Positions 34,890 to 44,055 of a stretch of 64,000 nt of DNA are shown one piece after another; within the stretch, counting starts at the first letter, position 1; each line of letters begins with the position of its first letter. The stretch spans positions 62,001 to 126,000 of the forward strand of contig NZ_JAIWJY010000004.1 of NCBI RefSeq assembly GCF_028829235.1, in the 5' to 3' direction. A program made the position numbers and the translations under genes. Below the pieces are notes generated by a model that made no database searches, was not told the origin of the DNA, and saw only the letters and a program-made list of their open reading frames with translations. This DNA is from Tenacibaculum larymnensis. GTDB lineage: Bacteria; Bacteroidota; Bacteroidia; Flavobacteriales; Flavobacteriaceae.

Positions 34890-35906
34890 TTAATTTTTTT
34901 TCTCTTTTTCGGAATATGATTTATACTCAGGTAATTCTTTGTAATTTTTAGGTCGTATGGCATAAAAACCAGCAAAGGATTTATCAGGATAAGTTTGTCT
35001 AGGTAATTGTTCTATAAAAAAAACTTCGTCGCTACCACCTAATTCTTTAGGTATTTGATATATATTCATATCAGCATTAAACCCCATGGCACCATAACGT
35101 CTAAATTTTAAGATGTCACCTTGTGGTAAATGTAATTCGAACATGTAATAACCAGAAGAAAAACTAATAGGGTTTAAACCACTACTTTTTTGCTTGTCCA
35201 TTTCTACATATTCTGCTAATTGTAGGGTTTTGTTTTCTAATAAGTTATCAAAGACCTCAGGAATTTTCACCATACGTACTTCTTCAGGGGTTATTTTGGG
35301 AGGGTATTTTTCATATACCTTGGTATCAAAGGTTTCTGGGGTAAATAGTTTTTTATCATATGAAAATTTATACCAATTATTTTCTACTTTCATATAGTAA
35401 CTCCAAGAAGATTCGTAAACATAAGAAGCTTTGTTATACAATTCATCGAATTTTATTAACCAACTTTTTAAATCTCTTTTTTCACTATAGGTTAAAGGGT
35501 CAATGTAGTTTTGTTCTTCATCATTTCCATTTATCAACCAATTGTTATAATTATCCATATGCCACATAGTACCATCTGTTAAGGTTTCATATAGCTGTCC
35601 TTCATCCAAAATATTTCCAAAAACATCAAGCTTAAGCCTTTTATATTTAAAGTTTTGTAGTTTTTCATTTTTACCGATTAAAGACACTAAATATTGTTTT
35701 TTTTCAAAAAACATTTCATATACTACTGTGTTAGATTCTAATATTTTTAGCACCTCATAGTTTTCTGAGCCTTTATGTTGGTGTAAATCTTGATATTCTA
35801 TATATTCTTTTTCCATTTTTTGTATAGCCTTTTTCTTTTTTAAATAATTACAACTAGTTAGCAAAAGCAAACAAATAACACTAATTTTTATTTTTACTTT
35901 CATCAT
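34890..35906 (-). CDS. Lipoprotein, candidate immunity or partner protein of the PAAR-lipase effector
   Basis: The ATG at 35906 (or the adjacent one at 35903) gives about 338 residues with a lipoprotein signal, MMKVKIKISVICLLLLTSCN; a start further upstream would place a polar extension before it. The mature part is rich in Tyr, Lys and Glu, without recognised domains (NWYKFSYDKKLFTPETF, GYYMFELHLPQGDILKFRRY). It overlaps the 3' end of the PAAR-lipase gene by 26 bp. Lipase effectors that act in the periplasm are often paired with periplasmic lipoprotein immunity proteins, so that role is proposed from location and lipobox only. Confidence 0.7.
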   Translation of the reverse strand: MMKVKIKISVICLLLLTSCNYLKKKKAIQKMEKEYIEYQDLHQHKGSENYEVLKILESNTVVYEMFFEKKQYLVSLIGKNEKLQNFKYKRLKLDVFGNILDEGQLYETLTDGTMWHMDNYNNWLINGNDEEQNYIDPLTYSEKRDLKSWLIKFDELYNKASYVYESSWSYYMKVENNWYKFSYDKKLFTPETFDTKVYEKYPPKITPEEVRMVKIPEVFDNLLENKTLQLAEYVEMDKQKSSGLNPISFSSGYYMFELHLPQGDILKFRRYGAMGFNADMNIYQIPKELGGSDEVFFIEQLPRQTYPDKSFAGFYAIRPKNYKELPEYKSYSEKEKKN

Positions 35907-38313
35907 ATAATTTAGATTCATAACTTTTCTTTTTGTGTACGTATGCTTTGATAACATTATTTATATACTCTGTGTCAGCAATAGAAGAATCGATAAGCTT
36001 TTTAATTAACTTTGTTTCCACTTCTGTTTTTTCTTGTTCTCTTTTTTGTTCTTCTGTTAGTTCTGAACCATCCTTATTATTCTTATATACCATTCTATAG
36101 AACTTATCTTTTCCAGCATTCTTTATACGTTCAAATATAGAAGTATTACCGTACTGATCATTAAAACTACCACTTTTATCTTGTAATAATTTTGTGTGTA
36201 AAACATGTCCTACAGGAGCAAAGTGAGCATATAAATCAGCACTTTGTAAGGGAGCGTATTGTAGTAGCATATTTTGATAAGTTACATAGGCTAAATTGTA
36301 TAGAATGATAGCATACTTTTCGTCGCTAGAATAGCTCCACTTACGAGTTAGGTGTTTAGGTATCTTAATAGTAGTTTTAAAATGTCCTTCAAATAAATTT
36401 ATAAGGTTAGTTTTGATCGTTTTATTTTTATAACTAGCAATTAGTTTTTTATATAACGCTATTTTTTTATGATTGTTTTCTATAAATGTATAGATTCCAA
36501 TTAAAAGATCACCAACAGCATCTGCGACAAACTTATGGTTAGTGTACTTTTGGTAGTTTGATTTAGCTAGTTTAAAGGCATTCATAGCTACTCCCCAGCG
36601 TATGGCTACTCTACTATAACCCTTCCAATGTACACCATGCATTTGTTGGTTTACAGTGGGGGAGTCTAATTTTTCTAAAGCATCGTAATCGTAACGTTCT
36701 TCAGCTACATAAGGAGGAACAACTACATATCCGCTTTCGGCTCCATACATAGATAAATCAATGATTTTTTTATTTTGTTGTGTTTGGTAATAAGAGGGAA
36801 TACTATCTTGTTTATGAAAATATTCAGCACTAAATAACGTTTTATCCCTTTTAGGATGACAGGCACTTTTTATTTCTGGTATATCTCCATCTATAGTTAC
36901 TAAATCACCTCTGTCGTTTGGAAAAGTAAATTGTACAGCCCTACTTTTATAAGCGTTCCAATCGTAACAAATAGCTTTTACATGTTCAAATAAACCTCGT
37001 TTGTTAAAAACTTTTTTATATTTAGGACTATATAATTCAGAAATAGCACTTAAAAATTTATGTCCGCTATCTTCATTTTCTCCCCTAAGTACAGCATTTT
37101 TGTAAACCATGTACTCTTGCGTTTTTTTCTTAATAAGACTATTGTAGTTTTTTCCATACAATCCTTTAGGTTGATGCACTCCTAAAAAAATGGTATTTAT
37201 GGCTACTTTTTTCCATCCCATTTCGTTAGCATATTTAATAATACCTAGTTTTACACCTGCTGCCATACACGCACCTTGACTATGACCAACAATAGTTACG
37301 GGTTTATAATGCGGAGAATAGCTTTCTATTTGTGGAGATTCCCCTTTTTTCGCATCAACTTTTTCTTTTTTTATAAGCAACCAATTATGGCGAGCCCATT
37401 CATAACCTAATGCAATACCGTGATCAACTCTATGCGCTCCGCTACTACCTAACCCATGAGAGCCGTTTATGTAATGTACTCTACCTTCTGCATTAAAATA
37501 TTTAGCATAGGTTTCTGTAGCTTTGTAATCATTAGCGATATCGTTCCAGTAACCATAATACTTACTTTCGGGAGTTTTAAAAATTAACGTATTAGGGTTT
37601 CTAAACTTTTCTTCAACTATTTTTCTAAATTTACTTTTGTGTAGGTCTTTTTCACGTTGTTCGGCAGTATAATAATCATCATGGTCAGTACGTTTGTATT
37701 CATTAGTATTTTCACCTCTTGAGGTAAACCAACCTGGTTTATCAGGATTTAAATCCATTATAGCATTCCAGTGTGATTCGCTGTTTGTTTTAAAGTCACT
37801 TAAATAACCATTTATAAAAATAATTTCACCTTGTAGTTTTGGAAGCTTTTTTTCTTCTGTTTCTTGTTGCTCAGCAAGTTCTTTTATTTTTTGTTGATTA
37901 GCTTCAGCTTGTTTGAGCATTTTTGTATTACCAGTAAAAGCAGCACCAATTCTGTCTTTAAAACTAATATCAGGAAATGGAATTTGATCAATAGGCATTA
38001 CTACAGTTGATTGCGGTGAGCTACTACTAACAAGAACATTACTCTCTCCAGCAGTAATAGTTCCTCCATGTGCAGTCATATCACCTATACACACTATGGG
38101 TTTACCATTGGCAAGAATACTTGGATTTCCTGTGACTATAGTATCTATACCTGCATTACATGTGCACATGCTGCCAATGGTTGCCACAGGTTTACCGTTA
38201 ATTAAAATATTTTGTTCTCCTTTAGTAACAGGTCCTCCAACATGAGGTGTAGACCCACTATACATTGGGCATTGATGATTACTACCTAGAGTTGCAACTG
38301 GTTTTTTAGACAT
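35881..38313 (-). CDS. PAAR-domain protein with C-terminal alpha/beta-hydrolase (lipase-like) domain, putative secreted effector
   Basis: 810 residues. Residues 1-95 are a PAAR/PAAR-like (DUF4280-type) spike tip: two repeats ILINGKPVATIGS and ILANGKPIVCIGD, with His13, Cys15, His24, Cys50, Cys52, Cys75 and His82 available for metal. A linker with coiled coil (about 130-158) leads to a hydrolase domain beginning GEIIFINGYLSDF and containing the nucleophile elbow VTIVGHSQGACMAAG (Ser345). The remaining 400 residues have no recognised motif. PAAR proteins cap type VI or related contractile injection systems and carry toxic domains, so this is probably an antibacterial or anti-host lipase. No secretion apparatus genes are in the window. 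Confidence 0.82.
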   Translation of the reverse strand: MSKKPVATLGSNHQCPMYSGSTPHVGGPVTKGEQNILINGKPVATIGSMCTCNAGIDTIVTGNPSILANGKPIVCIGDMTAHGGTITAGESNVLVSSSSPQSTVVMPIDQIPFPDISFKDRIGAAFTGNTKMLKQAEANQQKIKELAEQQETEEKKLPKLQGEIIFINGYLSDFKTNSESHWNAIMDLNPDKPGWFTSRGENTNEYKRTDHDDYYTAEQREKDLHKSKFRKIVEEKFRNPNTLIFKTPESKYYGYWNDIANDYKATETYAKYFNAEGRVHYINGSHGLGSSGAHRVDHGIALGYEWARHNWLLIKKEKVDAKKGESPQIESYSPHYKPVTIVGHSQGACMAAGVKLGIIKYANEMGWKKVAINTIFLGVHQPKGLYGKNYNSLIKKKTQEYMVYKNAVLRGENEDSGHKFLSAISELYSPKYKKVFNKRGLFEHVKAICYDWNAYKSRAVQFTFPNDRGDLVTIDGDIPEIKSACHPKRDKTLFSAEYFHKQDSIPSYYQTQQNKKIIDLSMYGAESGYVVVPPYVAEERYDYDALEKLDSPTVNQQMHGVHWKGYSRVAIRWGVAMNAFKLAKSNYQKYTNHKFVADAVGDLLIGIYTFIENNHKKIALYKKLIASYKNKTIKTNLINLFEGHFKTTIKIPKHLTRKWSYSSDEKYAIILYNLAYVTYQNMLLQYAPLQSADLYAHFAPVGHVLHTKLLQDKSGSFNDQYGNTSIFERIKNAGKDKFYRMVYKNNKDGSELTEEQKREQEKTEVETKLIKKLIDSSIADTEYINNVIKAYVHKKKSYESKLYDESKNKN

Positions 38314-38679
38314 AGCTTTTTATTTTTTTGCAAACTAAAATAATAAAAAAGTATTAATTACCAGTGTTTTAAGACTCGTTTTTGGGTGAGGCTATTGGTA
38401 GGAATAATGAAAAAGGATAATTCTATTTTAAAAGTTTATTTAATTTATAGAAGATAAAGGTGCTAGTTTTTTCGATTTCTTTATCAGAAATGTTGAATGT
38501 AGAGGAATGTGAATTACTCTTTCTTAAAAAAGTAACAAATTGAAGATAGTATGTGTCTTAATTAGTTGATTATGTGAATTATCCCTACATTTATATTATA
38601 ACAACCTTACTTCGAAAAAATCTAATTTTTCCCTGTAACAAAATGGTAGAAACGTTAGTAATAATAATTAAAACTCATA
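38314..38679. other. Intergenic region with a possible gene remnant
   Basis: 366 bp between the PAAR-lipase gene (minus) and a methyltransferase (plus). On the minus strand 38423-38557 is open for 44 codons without an ATG and reads like the C-terminus of a protein (DKEIEKTSTFIFYKLNKLLK before the stop). It could be a remnant of a deleted gene or chance. CTGTAAC...ACGTTAG at about 38633-38658 looks like an ECF-sigma-type promoter for the methyltransferase gene but has a short spacer. Confidence 0.3.
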
Positions 38680-39507
38680 ATGATGAATCACTTAAACAAA
38701 ACAATTGAACAGCATTATCTTAAAGAAAGCTTGTATGAAGATATTTTACAGCGTCTATCAGAAATGGAAAAAGACCTTAAAAATATTACACGAGAAGATA
38801 TAGCTGGAGTTGATGAATTTCACGTGCGTGGTGCAGCTGTTTCAAAAGAGTTGGCAGAATCTATAGACCTTAATAATAAATCAGTTTTAGATATTGGATG
38901 TGGGCTAGGAGGTCCTTGTAGAATGTTAGCTGAGAGATATAATTGTACTACCTCAGGTATAGATCTTAGTAAGGAATACATTAGGACGGCAGAAAAGCTA
39001 TCTCAGCTTGTAAAACTTGAGTCTAAAACAAGTTTCTTCCAAGGAGACGCAACAGCACTTCCGTTCGAAAATGAATCATTTGACGTGGTTTGGACACAGC
39101 ATGTTCAAATGAATGTACCTAACAAGCAGAAATTTTACTCGGAAATAAATCGTGTGTTGAAACCTAATGGCTTTTTTCTATACTATGACATTCTAAAAAA
39201 TAATGATGAAAGAGTTAAGTATCCAATGCCATGGGCAACTTCCGAAGATCATAGCTTTTTATTCAAAAACAGTGAAATGAATGATATAGTAACAAAACTA
39301 GGCCTTACGAAAGTATCCTCTAAAGATCAAACGCAAGCAGGAATAGAATTTTTTGAAGGAATGCTCAGTAAAATAAAAGAATTGGGACCACCAAAAATTG
39401 GACTTAATGTTCTTATGGGTGAGACCACTAAACCTAAGTTATTGAATTTATTAGAGCATTTTAAAAATGGTTCTTTAATTTTGGAAAGTGGTGTTTATAA
39501 GAAATAA
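38680..39507 (+). CDS. Class I SAM-dependent methyltransferase (UbiE/sarcosine-type)
   Basis: 275 residues. The SAM-binding fold is plain: motif I VLDIGCGLGGPCRMLAERY, the acidic SAM-ribose residue in TSGIDLSKEYI, FFQGDATALPFENESFDVVW and the helix INRVLKPNGFFLYYDIL. The N-terminal 65 residues (IEQHYLKESLYEDILQRLSE) are like those of glycine/sarcosine and small-molecule N-methyltransferases. The acceptor is unknown. Two consecutive ATG codons are possible starts (38680, 38683). It is monocistronic and runs tail to tail into the aminotransferase gene, 11 bp away, without a visible terminator. Confidence 0.88.
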   Translation: MMNHLNKTIEQHYLKESLYEDILQRLSEMEKDLKNITREDIAGVDEFHVRGAAVSKELAESIDLNNKSVLDIGCGLGGPCRMLAERYNCTTSGIDLSKEYIRTAEKLSQLVKLESKTSFFQGDATALPFENESFDVVWTQHVQMNVPNKQKFYSEINRVLKPNGFFLYYDILKNNDERVKYPMPWATSEDHSFLFKNSEMNDIVTKLGLTKVSSKDQTQAGIEFFEGMLSKIKELGPPKIGLNVLMGETTKPKLLNLLEHFKNGSLILESGVYKK

Positions 39508-39518
39508 TATTCTATAGA

Positions 39519-40697
39519 CTACAGCTTATCTAACTCATTTAAAATAAGATCGCATCCTTTTTCTATTTCTTCGTCAGAAATAGTTAGTGGAGGCGTAATA
39601 CGAATGGCTCTTCCTTCAAAAAGTAGCCAGAATAAAATCAATCCTTTATCTAAACAATTTAAAATAACTTGCGAAGCTTTTTCAGGTGTATCTACTAATA
39701 CAGCAAGCATCAACCCTTTACCTCTAATTTCTTTAACTTTTGGGTGATTTTTAAACTTGTTACGAATTAAAACCTCTTTTCGTAAACTTTCTTCCATTAA
39801 GTCAGAGGAAGTAATCTCTTGTACCGTTGCTAAACCAGCACTTGCAATTACTGGATGTCCACCAAACGTAGTAATATGTCCTAATTTCGGGTGTTCTTTT
39901 AAGCAATTCATTACTTCAAAAGAAGCTATAAAAGCTCCGATTGGCATTCCGCCACCTAAACCTTTACCAGTGATAATAATATCTGGAGTAACATTGTAAT
40001 TTTCGAACCCCCAAAATGTTCCTGTACGTCCAATACCTGACTGGATTTCATCTAAAATTAATAAGGCTCCAACTTCTTCACATCGTCGTTTAACTTTTGT
40101 TAGGTAATCGTTTTTAGGTTCAATAAAACCAGCACCGCCTTGAATGGTTTCTAAAATAACTCCTGCTGTGTTAGAAGTAATTTTTTCTAAATTTAATTCG
40201 TTGTTATACTCAATAAATTTATTTCCTGGAATTAACGGGCGAAAAGCTCTATTTTGTTGTTCTGCACCACAAACACTCATTGCTCCTTGGGTATTTCCGT
40301 GATAAGCATTTTTAGCCGCAACAATTTCACTTCTTCCAGTAAAACGTTTGGCTAATTTTAAAGCACCTTCAGTAGCCTCAGTACCAGAATTCACTAGATA
40401 AACAGACGATAGGCTAGGAGGTAAGGTGGTTGCTAAAGCTTTGCACAATTCTAACTGTGGCTTTTGAATAAACTCACCATACACCATTACATGCGTATAT
40501 TGCTCTAACTGATTTTTTATAGCTTCGTTAATCTTTGGGTGACTATGACCTAAACTATTTGCAGAAACTCCAGCTACGAAGTCTAACATAGGTTTTCCGT
40601 TGCTATCATAAATATAACTCCCTTTCGCATGTGTAATTTCAATAGCTAATGGGTGAGGAGTGGTTTGGCCTTGGTATTTTAAAAAATCGTCTTTCAC
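39519..40697 (-). CDS. Class III PLP-dependent aminotransferase (acetylornithine/4-aminobutyrate type)
   Basis: 392 residues. The class III core is complete: NSGTEATEGALKLAKRF (about 103-119), AAKNAYHGNTQGAMS, LLILDEIQSGIGRTG with Asp216 contacting the PLP nitrogen, and IITGKGLGGGMPIGAF with the PLP Lys245. The C-terminus has GRAIRITPPLTISDEEIEKG. It transfers amino groups between an omega-amino acid or acetylornithine-like donor and 2-oxoglutarate. It is often labelled aspartate aminotransferase family, but the donor cannot be decided here. It follows the OstA-like gene by 5 bp and is probably cotranscribed with it. Confidence 0.9.
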   Translation of the reverse strand: MKDDFLKYQGQTTPHPLAIEITHAKGSYIYDSNGKPMLDFVAGVSANSLGHSHPKINEAIKNQLEQYTHVMVYGEFIQKPQLELCKALATTLPPSLSSVYLVNSGTEATEGALKLAKRFTGRSEIVAAKNAYHGNTQGAMSVCGAEQQNRAFRPLIPGNKFIEYNNELNLEKITSNTAGVILETIQGGAGFIEPKNDYLTKVKRRCEEVGALLILDEIQSGIGRTGTFWGFENYNVTPDIIITGKGLGGGMPIGAFIASFEVMNCLKEHPKLGHITTFGGHPVIASAGLATVQEITSSDLMEESLRKEVLIRNKFKNHPKVKEIRGKGLMLAVLVDTPEKASQVILNCLDKGLILFWLLFEGRAIRITPPLTISDEEIEKGCDLILNELDKL

Positions 40698-40702
40698 AGG
40701 AA

Positions 40703-42343
40703 TTATTTTAACTTTTTAAGGTTAGGCTTTTTTTGTTTTTCTTCCTTTTTTGAAGTTTCATTAATAAACTGTTCCCTAGCTTCTTTAACAACATCAGGTT
40801 GTTTTTTTCTTTTGGAATGAATAGTAGAAGTAGAGTCTTTTATAAAGATATCTTCTACTGTTTTTGGTTGCTCGTCACCACGCCATAAGAAACCTTTAAA
40901 TTTTTTCTCTTCTGAAGGAAATTCGGAAGGAGGGTATGTTTTTCCTTCAGACTTCTTAAAATATGTAGTCTGAACAATCTCTCCGTCTTCTAAAATAAAC
41001 TCAATATCACTCGCAATTTCCTTGGTAATAGTTTCTAATTTATGAGTATCTTCATTATTGTTATAATATAAAGACTCAGCATTTCCCTTAACCATCATAG
41101 TTCGTAAGTCATCATCTTCAAACTTACCATAAATGTTTCTTCCTTTAATTTGATTAAAGTTATCTTTATGAATGGAGTCTTGTTGAATCATAAATGCATT
41201 TTGTAATACTTTTAATGAATCTAACTTATTACTCTCTTTATGAGTGAGTAGTTGAATGCTATCGCCCGTTATTTGACTGTTATTAGACCATAAAATAGGT
41301 CTGTTAAACATTCTGGTTAAACCTGTTTCTTGACTGGTATGAATAGAGTCGCATTTACCTTGTAAGTCAGACTTAAATATTTTTACATTATTAAAAATAC
41401 GAGCAATACGTTTTTCAGGTTTTCCTGTTAGTAAAATTTTATCTCCAGCTACATACATAGAGTCCTTTTCTAATACTGAAATAGCAACAGCCCTATCAAT
41501 AATGAACAAGGAGTCTTTGTGCTCGTATAGTTCAGCATAATTTCCTTTAGCTACCATATTTTGCACAGTATCTACCACTTTAATATTGTTGGTTGCAGAA
41601 GCAAAACCGTTACGCTTGTCATAGTACAAACTATCGGCAGAAACAGTTCGCTCTTTTAAAAACAATTTTGCTCGTTTTACGAAGTATGAAACATCCGTGT
41701 TAGTATCGTAAAAACCTCTTTCGGAATACACTTTAGTACTATCCTTTAAGTTTGTAATGGTACTTGGTCCGTATAAATAAGCCAAGTTTGTATTGGTATA
41801 ATAATCTAAATGGTCAGATTCTAAATGGTTATCAGGATTTACAACTGTTACTTTAGATTTTGCTGTAAACTTTTTTTCTCTTAATAGATAAGTTCCTTTT
41901 ACACTTTTCAGAGTGTTTTTTGTATCGCGGATAGTTCCTCCATTAGGGTAGTATAATACTTGATTGATTCTATCAAAATGAAGCGTATCAGTTTTTAGCG
42001 TCATTTCTTTATCGTTTATTTCTACATTTCCCCAAGATTTGGCCTTTTTTGTATTCCCATTATAAGTAGCAAAATCACTGTATTGAATAATACTATCTCC
42101 TTGTTCAATAATTACTTCACCAATAGCTTTAAATAAGTTTTTGTCTTTGTAAAGTAGTGCTCTTTTACAATCTAGAGTAGCTCCTTCATGCGACATTTTA
42201 ACTTTTCCTATCAGTATAGTAGCTCCAGGGTACTTGCTTTCATCAGCAGTACTTAATTCGGTAGAAAGTATCTTGATTTTTTTTGTTTGAGAAAAACTTA
42301 CAACAGAGAATAATATAAAAATTAATAGAAATAGTTTTTTCAA
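40703..42343 (-). CDS. OstA/LptA-like exported protein (lipopolysaccharide transport)
   Basis: I prefer the TTG at 42343, which gives a standard signal peptide (LKKLFLLIFILFSVVSFSQ with TTG read as Met); the ATG at 42388 would put 15 extra residues in front. The mature protein (about 530 residues) is a series of short beta-repeats typical of the OstA/LptA jelly-roll: GATILIGKVKMSHEGATLDC, GEVIIEQGDSIIQYSD, GNVEINDKEMTLKTDTLHFD and so on. Such proteins carry lipopolysaccharide across the periplasm. The Bacteroidota version is longer than E. coli LptA (185 residues). The C-terminal 70 residues are Lys/Glu-rich. It precedes the aminotransferase gene. Confidence 0.85.
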   Translation of the reverse strand: MKKLFLLIFILFSVVSFSQTKKIKILSTELSTADESKYPGATILIGKVKMSHEGATLDCKRALLYKDKNLFKAIGEVIIEQGDSIIQYSDFATYNGNTKKAKSWGNVEINDKEMTLKTDTLHFDRINQVLYYPNGGTIRDTKNTLKSVKGTYLLREKKFTAKSKVTVVNPDNHLESDHLDYYTNTNLAYLYGPSTITNLKDSTKVYSERGFYDTNTDVSYFVKRAKLFLKERTVSADSLYYDKRNGFASATNNIKVVDTVQNMVAKGNYAELYEHKDSLFIIDRAVAISVLEKDSMYVAGDKILLTGKPEKRIARIFNNVKIFKSDLQGKCDSIHTSQETGLTRMFNRPILWSNNSQITGDSIQLLTHKESNKLDSLKVLQNAFMIQQDSIHKDNFNQIKGRNIYGKFEDDDLRTMMVKGNAESLYYNNNEDTHKLETITKEIASDIEFILEDGEIVQTTYFKKSEGKTYPPSEFPSEEKKFKGFLWRGDEQPKTVEDIFIKDSTSTIHSKRKKQPDVVKEAREQFINETSKKEEKQKKPNLKKLK

Positions 42344-42481
42344 AATAATACGATTTAATGCACAAAAATAATGAAAAGAATATGCCAAAATCTTAATAAA
42401 GAAATAAAATTATCAAGATAAATAAAAGGCTGTCATTTAGTAAATGGTTAATTTTGTAACAAATTAAAAAACTATAAAGAT

Positions 42482-43912
42482 ATGAGCGCTCATTTTGATT
42501 TATCAAAAGAAGAGATGAAGTCTTACGGATATAAAATTGTAGATATAATTGCAGAGCATTGGGCTACTTTAGAGCAAAAAAAGCCTGTGGCTAGTGCTTC
42601 TAGAAAAGAAATGGATAGTATTTTCTTACAAGAAGCCCCAAATAAAGGAATGTCTGCTGAAAAGGTGCTAGACTTTGTGATGGACAATGTGATACCAAAC
42701 AGTACGGTTATTTCTCACCCTAAAGCTTATTCATTTGTACCTGGACCTAGTAACTTTATTAGTACTATGGCAGATAGTTTGGCAACAGGATTTAATATTT
42801 TTTCTGGTGGATGGATGGTTTCTCCAGCAGCAGCTGAGTTAGAAATTGTAACGATGAATTGGTTACTAAAAATGTATAATTTTCCTGTTGAAAAAGGAGG
42901 AGGAATTTTTACCAGTGGTGGTTCTATGGCAAACTTAACAGCTTTGGTTACCGCGAGACGTTTAAAGTGTGGTGATGATTTTTCTAAAGCAGTGATTTAT
43001 TTGTCTGATCAAGCACACTCTTCAAATATTAAAGCAATTCGTGTTTTAGGGTTTAAAAAGGAACAAATTCGAATTTTACCTACAGATTTAGAGTTTAGAA
43101 TTAGTATTAACAAACTAAAGAACGCTATAGCAAAAGACCGATTAGAAGGGTTACAACCATTTTGTTACATCGCTTCAGCAGGAACAACAAATACAGGTAC
43201 TGTAGATCCTTTAGACGAAATAGCAGATATATGTGAAGAAGAAGATTTATGGTTCCATATTGACGGAGCTTATGGTGGAGCGGCTATTTTAGCTGAAAAA
43301 GGAGCAAAAGCTTTACGAGGAATTGAAAGAGCTGACTCTCTTACTGTAGATCCGCATAAATGGTTTTATCAACCTTATGAAATAGGATGCTTATTAGTAA
43401 AAGATGCTTCTTGGTTAAGTGGTACTTTTAGTGAAAAACCTGAATATTTAAGAGATATAGAAGGGAATGAATCTGAAATTAACTTTTACGATTATGGAAT
43501 TCAATTAACAAGACGTTTTAGAGCATTGAAATTTTATATGTCCATCAAAACCTATGGATTAGATGCTTTCAAAGAAGCTGTTACTTACAATATCCAATTG
43601 GCAGATGATGTAGAGAAAATGTTACGAAAAAGTAGAAATTGGGAAATTATTTCACCAGCTACGTTGGCAGTAATTAATTTTAGATATAATCCTATCGGGT
43701 TAAACTTATCAGAAAAAGAAATTGATGAATTAAATCAGAAAATTTCTCAAAAGATAATGGAATCTAGAGAAGCATTTTTAGTAACTACTATTTTAAATAA
43801 GCAAGTAGTATTGAGAATGTGTTTAATAAATCCAAAAACAACGATGGACGATATTAAAGAAACTCTAGAGTTGTGTCATCAGTTTGGAGAAGAAATTTTA
43901 AAAGAAGAATAA
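42482..43912 (+). CDS. Group II PLP-dependent amino-acid decarboxylase (aromatic-L-amino-acid type)
   Basis: 476 residues. The fold and active site are those of the DOPA/tyrosine/glutamate decarboxylase family: MADSLATGFNIFSGGWMVSP (about 96-115), GGIFTSGGSMANLTALV, DQAHSSNIKAIRVLG, HIDGAYGGAAIL with Asp261, and VDPHKWFYQPYEIG with the PLP-binding Lys293. RRFRALKFYMSIKTYG near residue 340 is also typical. It decarboxylates an aromatic or related amino acid to an amine plus CO2. The substrate is not certain. Monocistronic, divergent from the OstA gene and closed by a terminator at 43917-43941. Confidence 0.9.
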   Translation: MSAHFDLSKEEMKSYGYKIVDIIAEHWATLEQKKPVASASRKEMDSIFLQEAPNKGMSAEKVLDFVMDNVIPNSTVISHPKAYSFVPGPSNFISTMADSLATGFNIFSGGWMVSPAAAELEIVTMNWLLKMYNFPVEKGGGIFTSGGSMANLTALVTARRLKCGDDFSKAVIYLSDQAHSSNIKAIRVLGFKKEQIRILPTDLEFRISINKLKNAIAKDRLEGLQPFCYIASAGTTNTGTVDPLDEIADICEEEDLWFHIDGAYGGAAILAEKGAKALRGIERADSLTVDPHKWFYQPYEIGCLLVKDASWLSGTFSEKPEYLRDIEGNESEINFYDYGIQLTRRFRALKFYMSIKTYGLDAFKEAVTYNIQLADDVEKMLRKSRNWEIISPATLAVINFRYNPIGLNLSEKEIDELNQKISQKIMESREAFLVTTILNKQVVLRMCLINPKTTMDDIKETLELCHQFGEEILKEE

Positions 43913-43916
43913 ATTA

Positions 43917-43941
43917 AAAGGAGCTTAAAGCTCCTTTTTTT
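43917..43941 (+). terminator. Intrinsic terminator after the PLP decarboxylase gene
   Basis: AAAGGAGC (43917-43924), loop TTAAA, GCTCCTTT (43930-43937), then further T residues. It lies 5 bp after the stop and 6 bp before the FNR-like palindrome of the nirK promoter. Confidence 0.9.
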
Positions 43942-43946
43942 GTTTT

Positions 43947-43962
43947 TATGACAAAAGTCATA
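43947..43962. promoter_or_regulatory. FNR/CRP-family-like operator upstream of nirK
   Basis: TATGACAAAAGTCATA is a perfect palindrome of two 6-bp arms around a 4-nt spacer, the geometry of FNR/DNR-type sites (TTGAT-N4-ATCAA in proteobacteria). Its centre is about 40.5 bp upstream of the start predicted from the -7 box at 43984, the class II activator position. The regulator gene is not in the window. Confidence 0.6.
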
Positions 43963-43983
43963 TTTCAAAAGCCTTTCTCTTAG

Positions 43984-43991
43984 TAGTTTTG
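43984..43991 (+). promoter_or_regulatory. Predicted -7 box of the nirK operon
   Basis: TAGTTTTG, an exact TAnnTTTG match; predicted start near 43995, leaving a 5' UTR of about 60 nt. There is no TTG at the -33 position, which fits a promoter dependent on the activator site just upstream. Confidence 0.6.
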
Positions 43992-44055
43992 CTTATATAA
44001 AAGATAAAAAAGTCTTTTATATAAAATTATTAATAACTACATCAATAGAAGAGAG

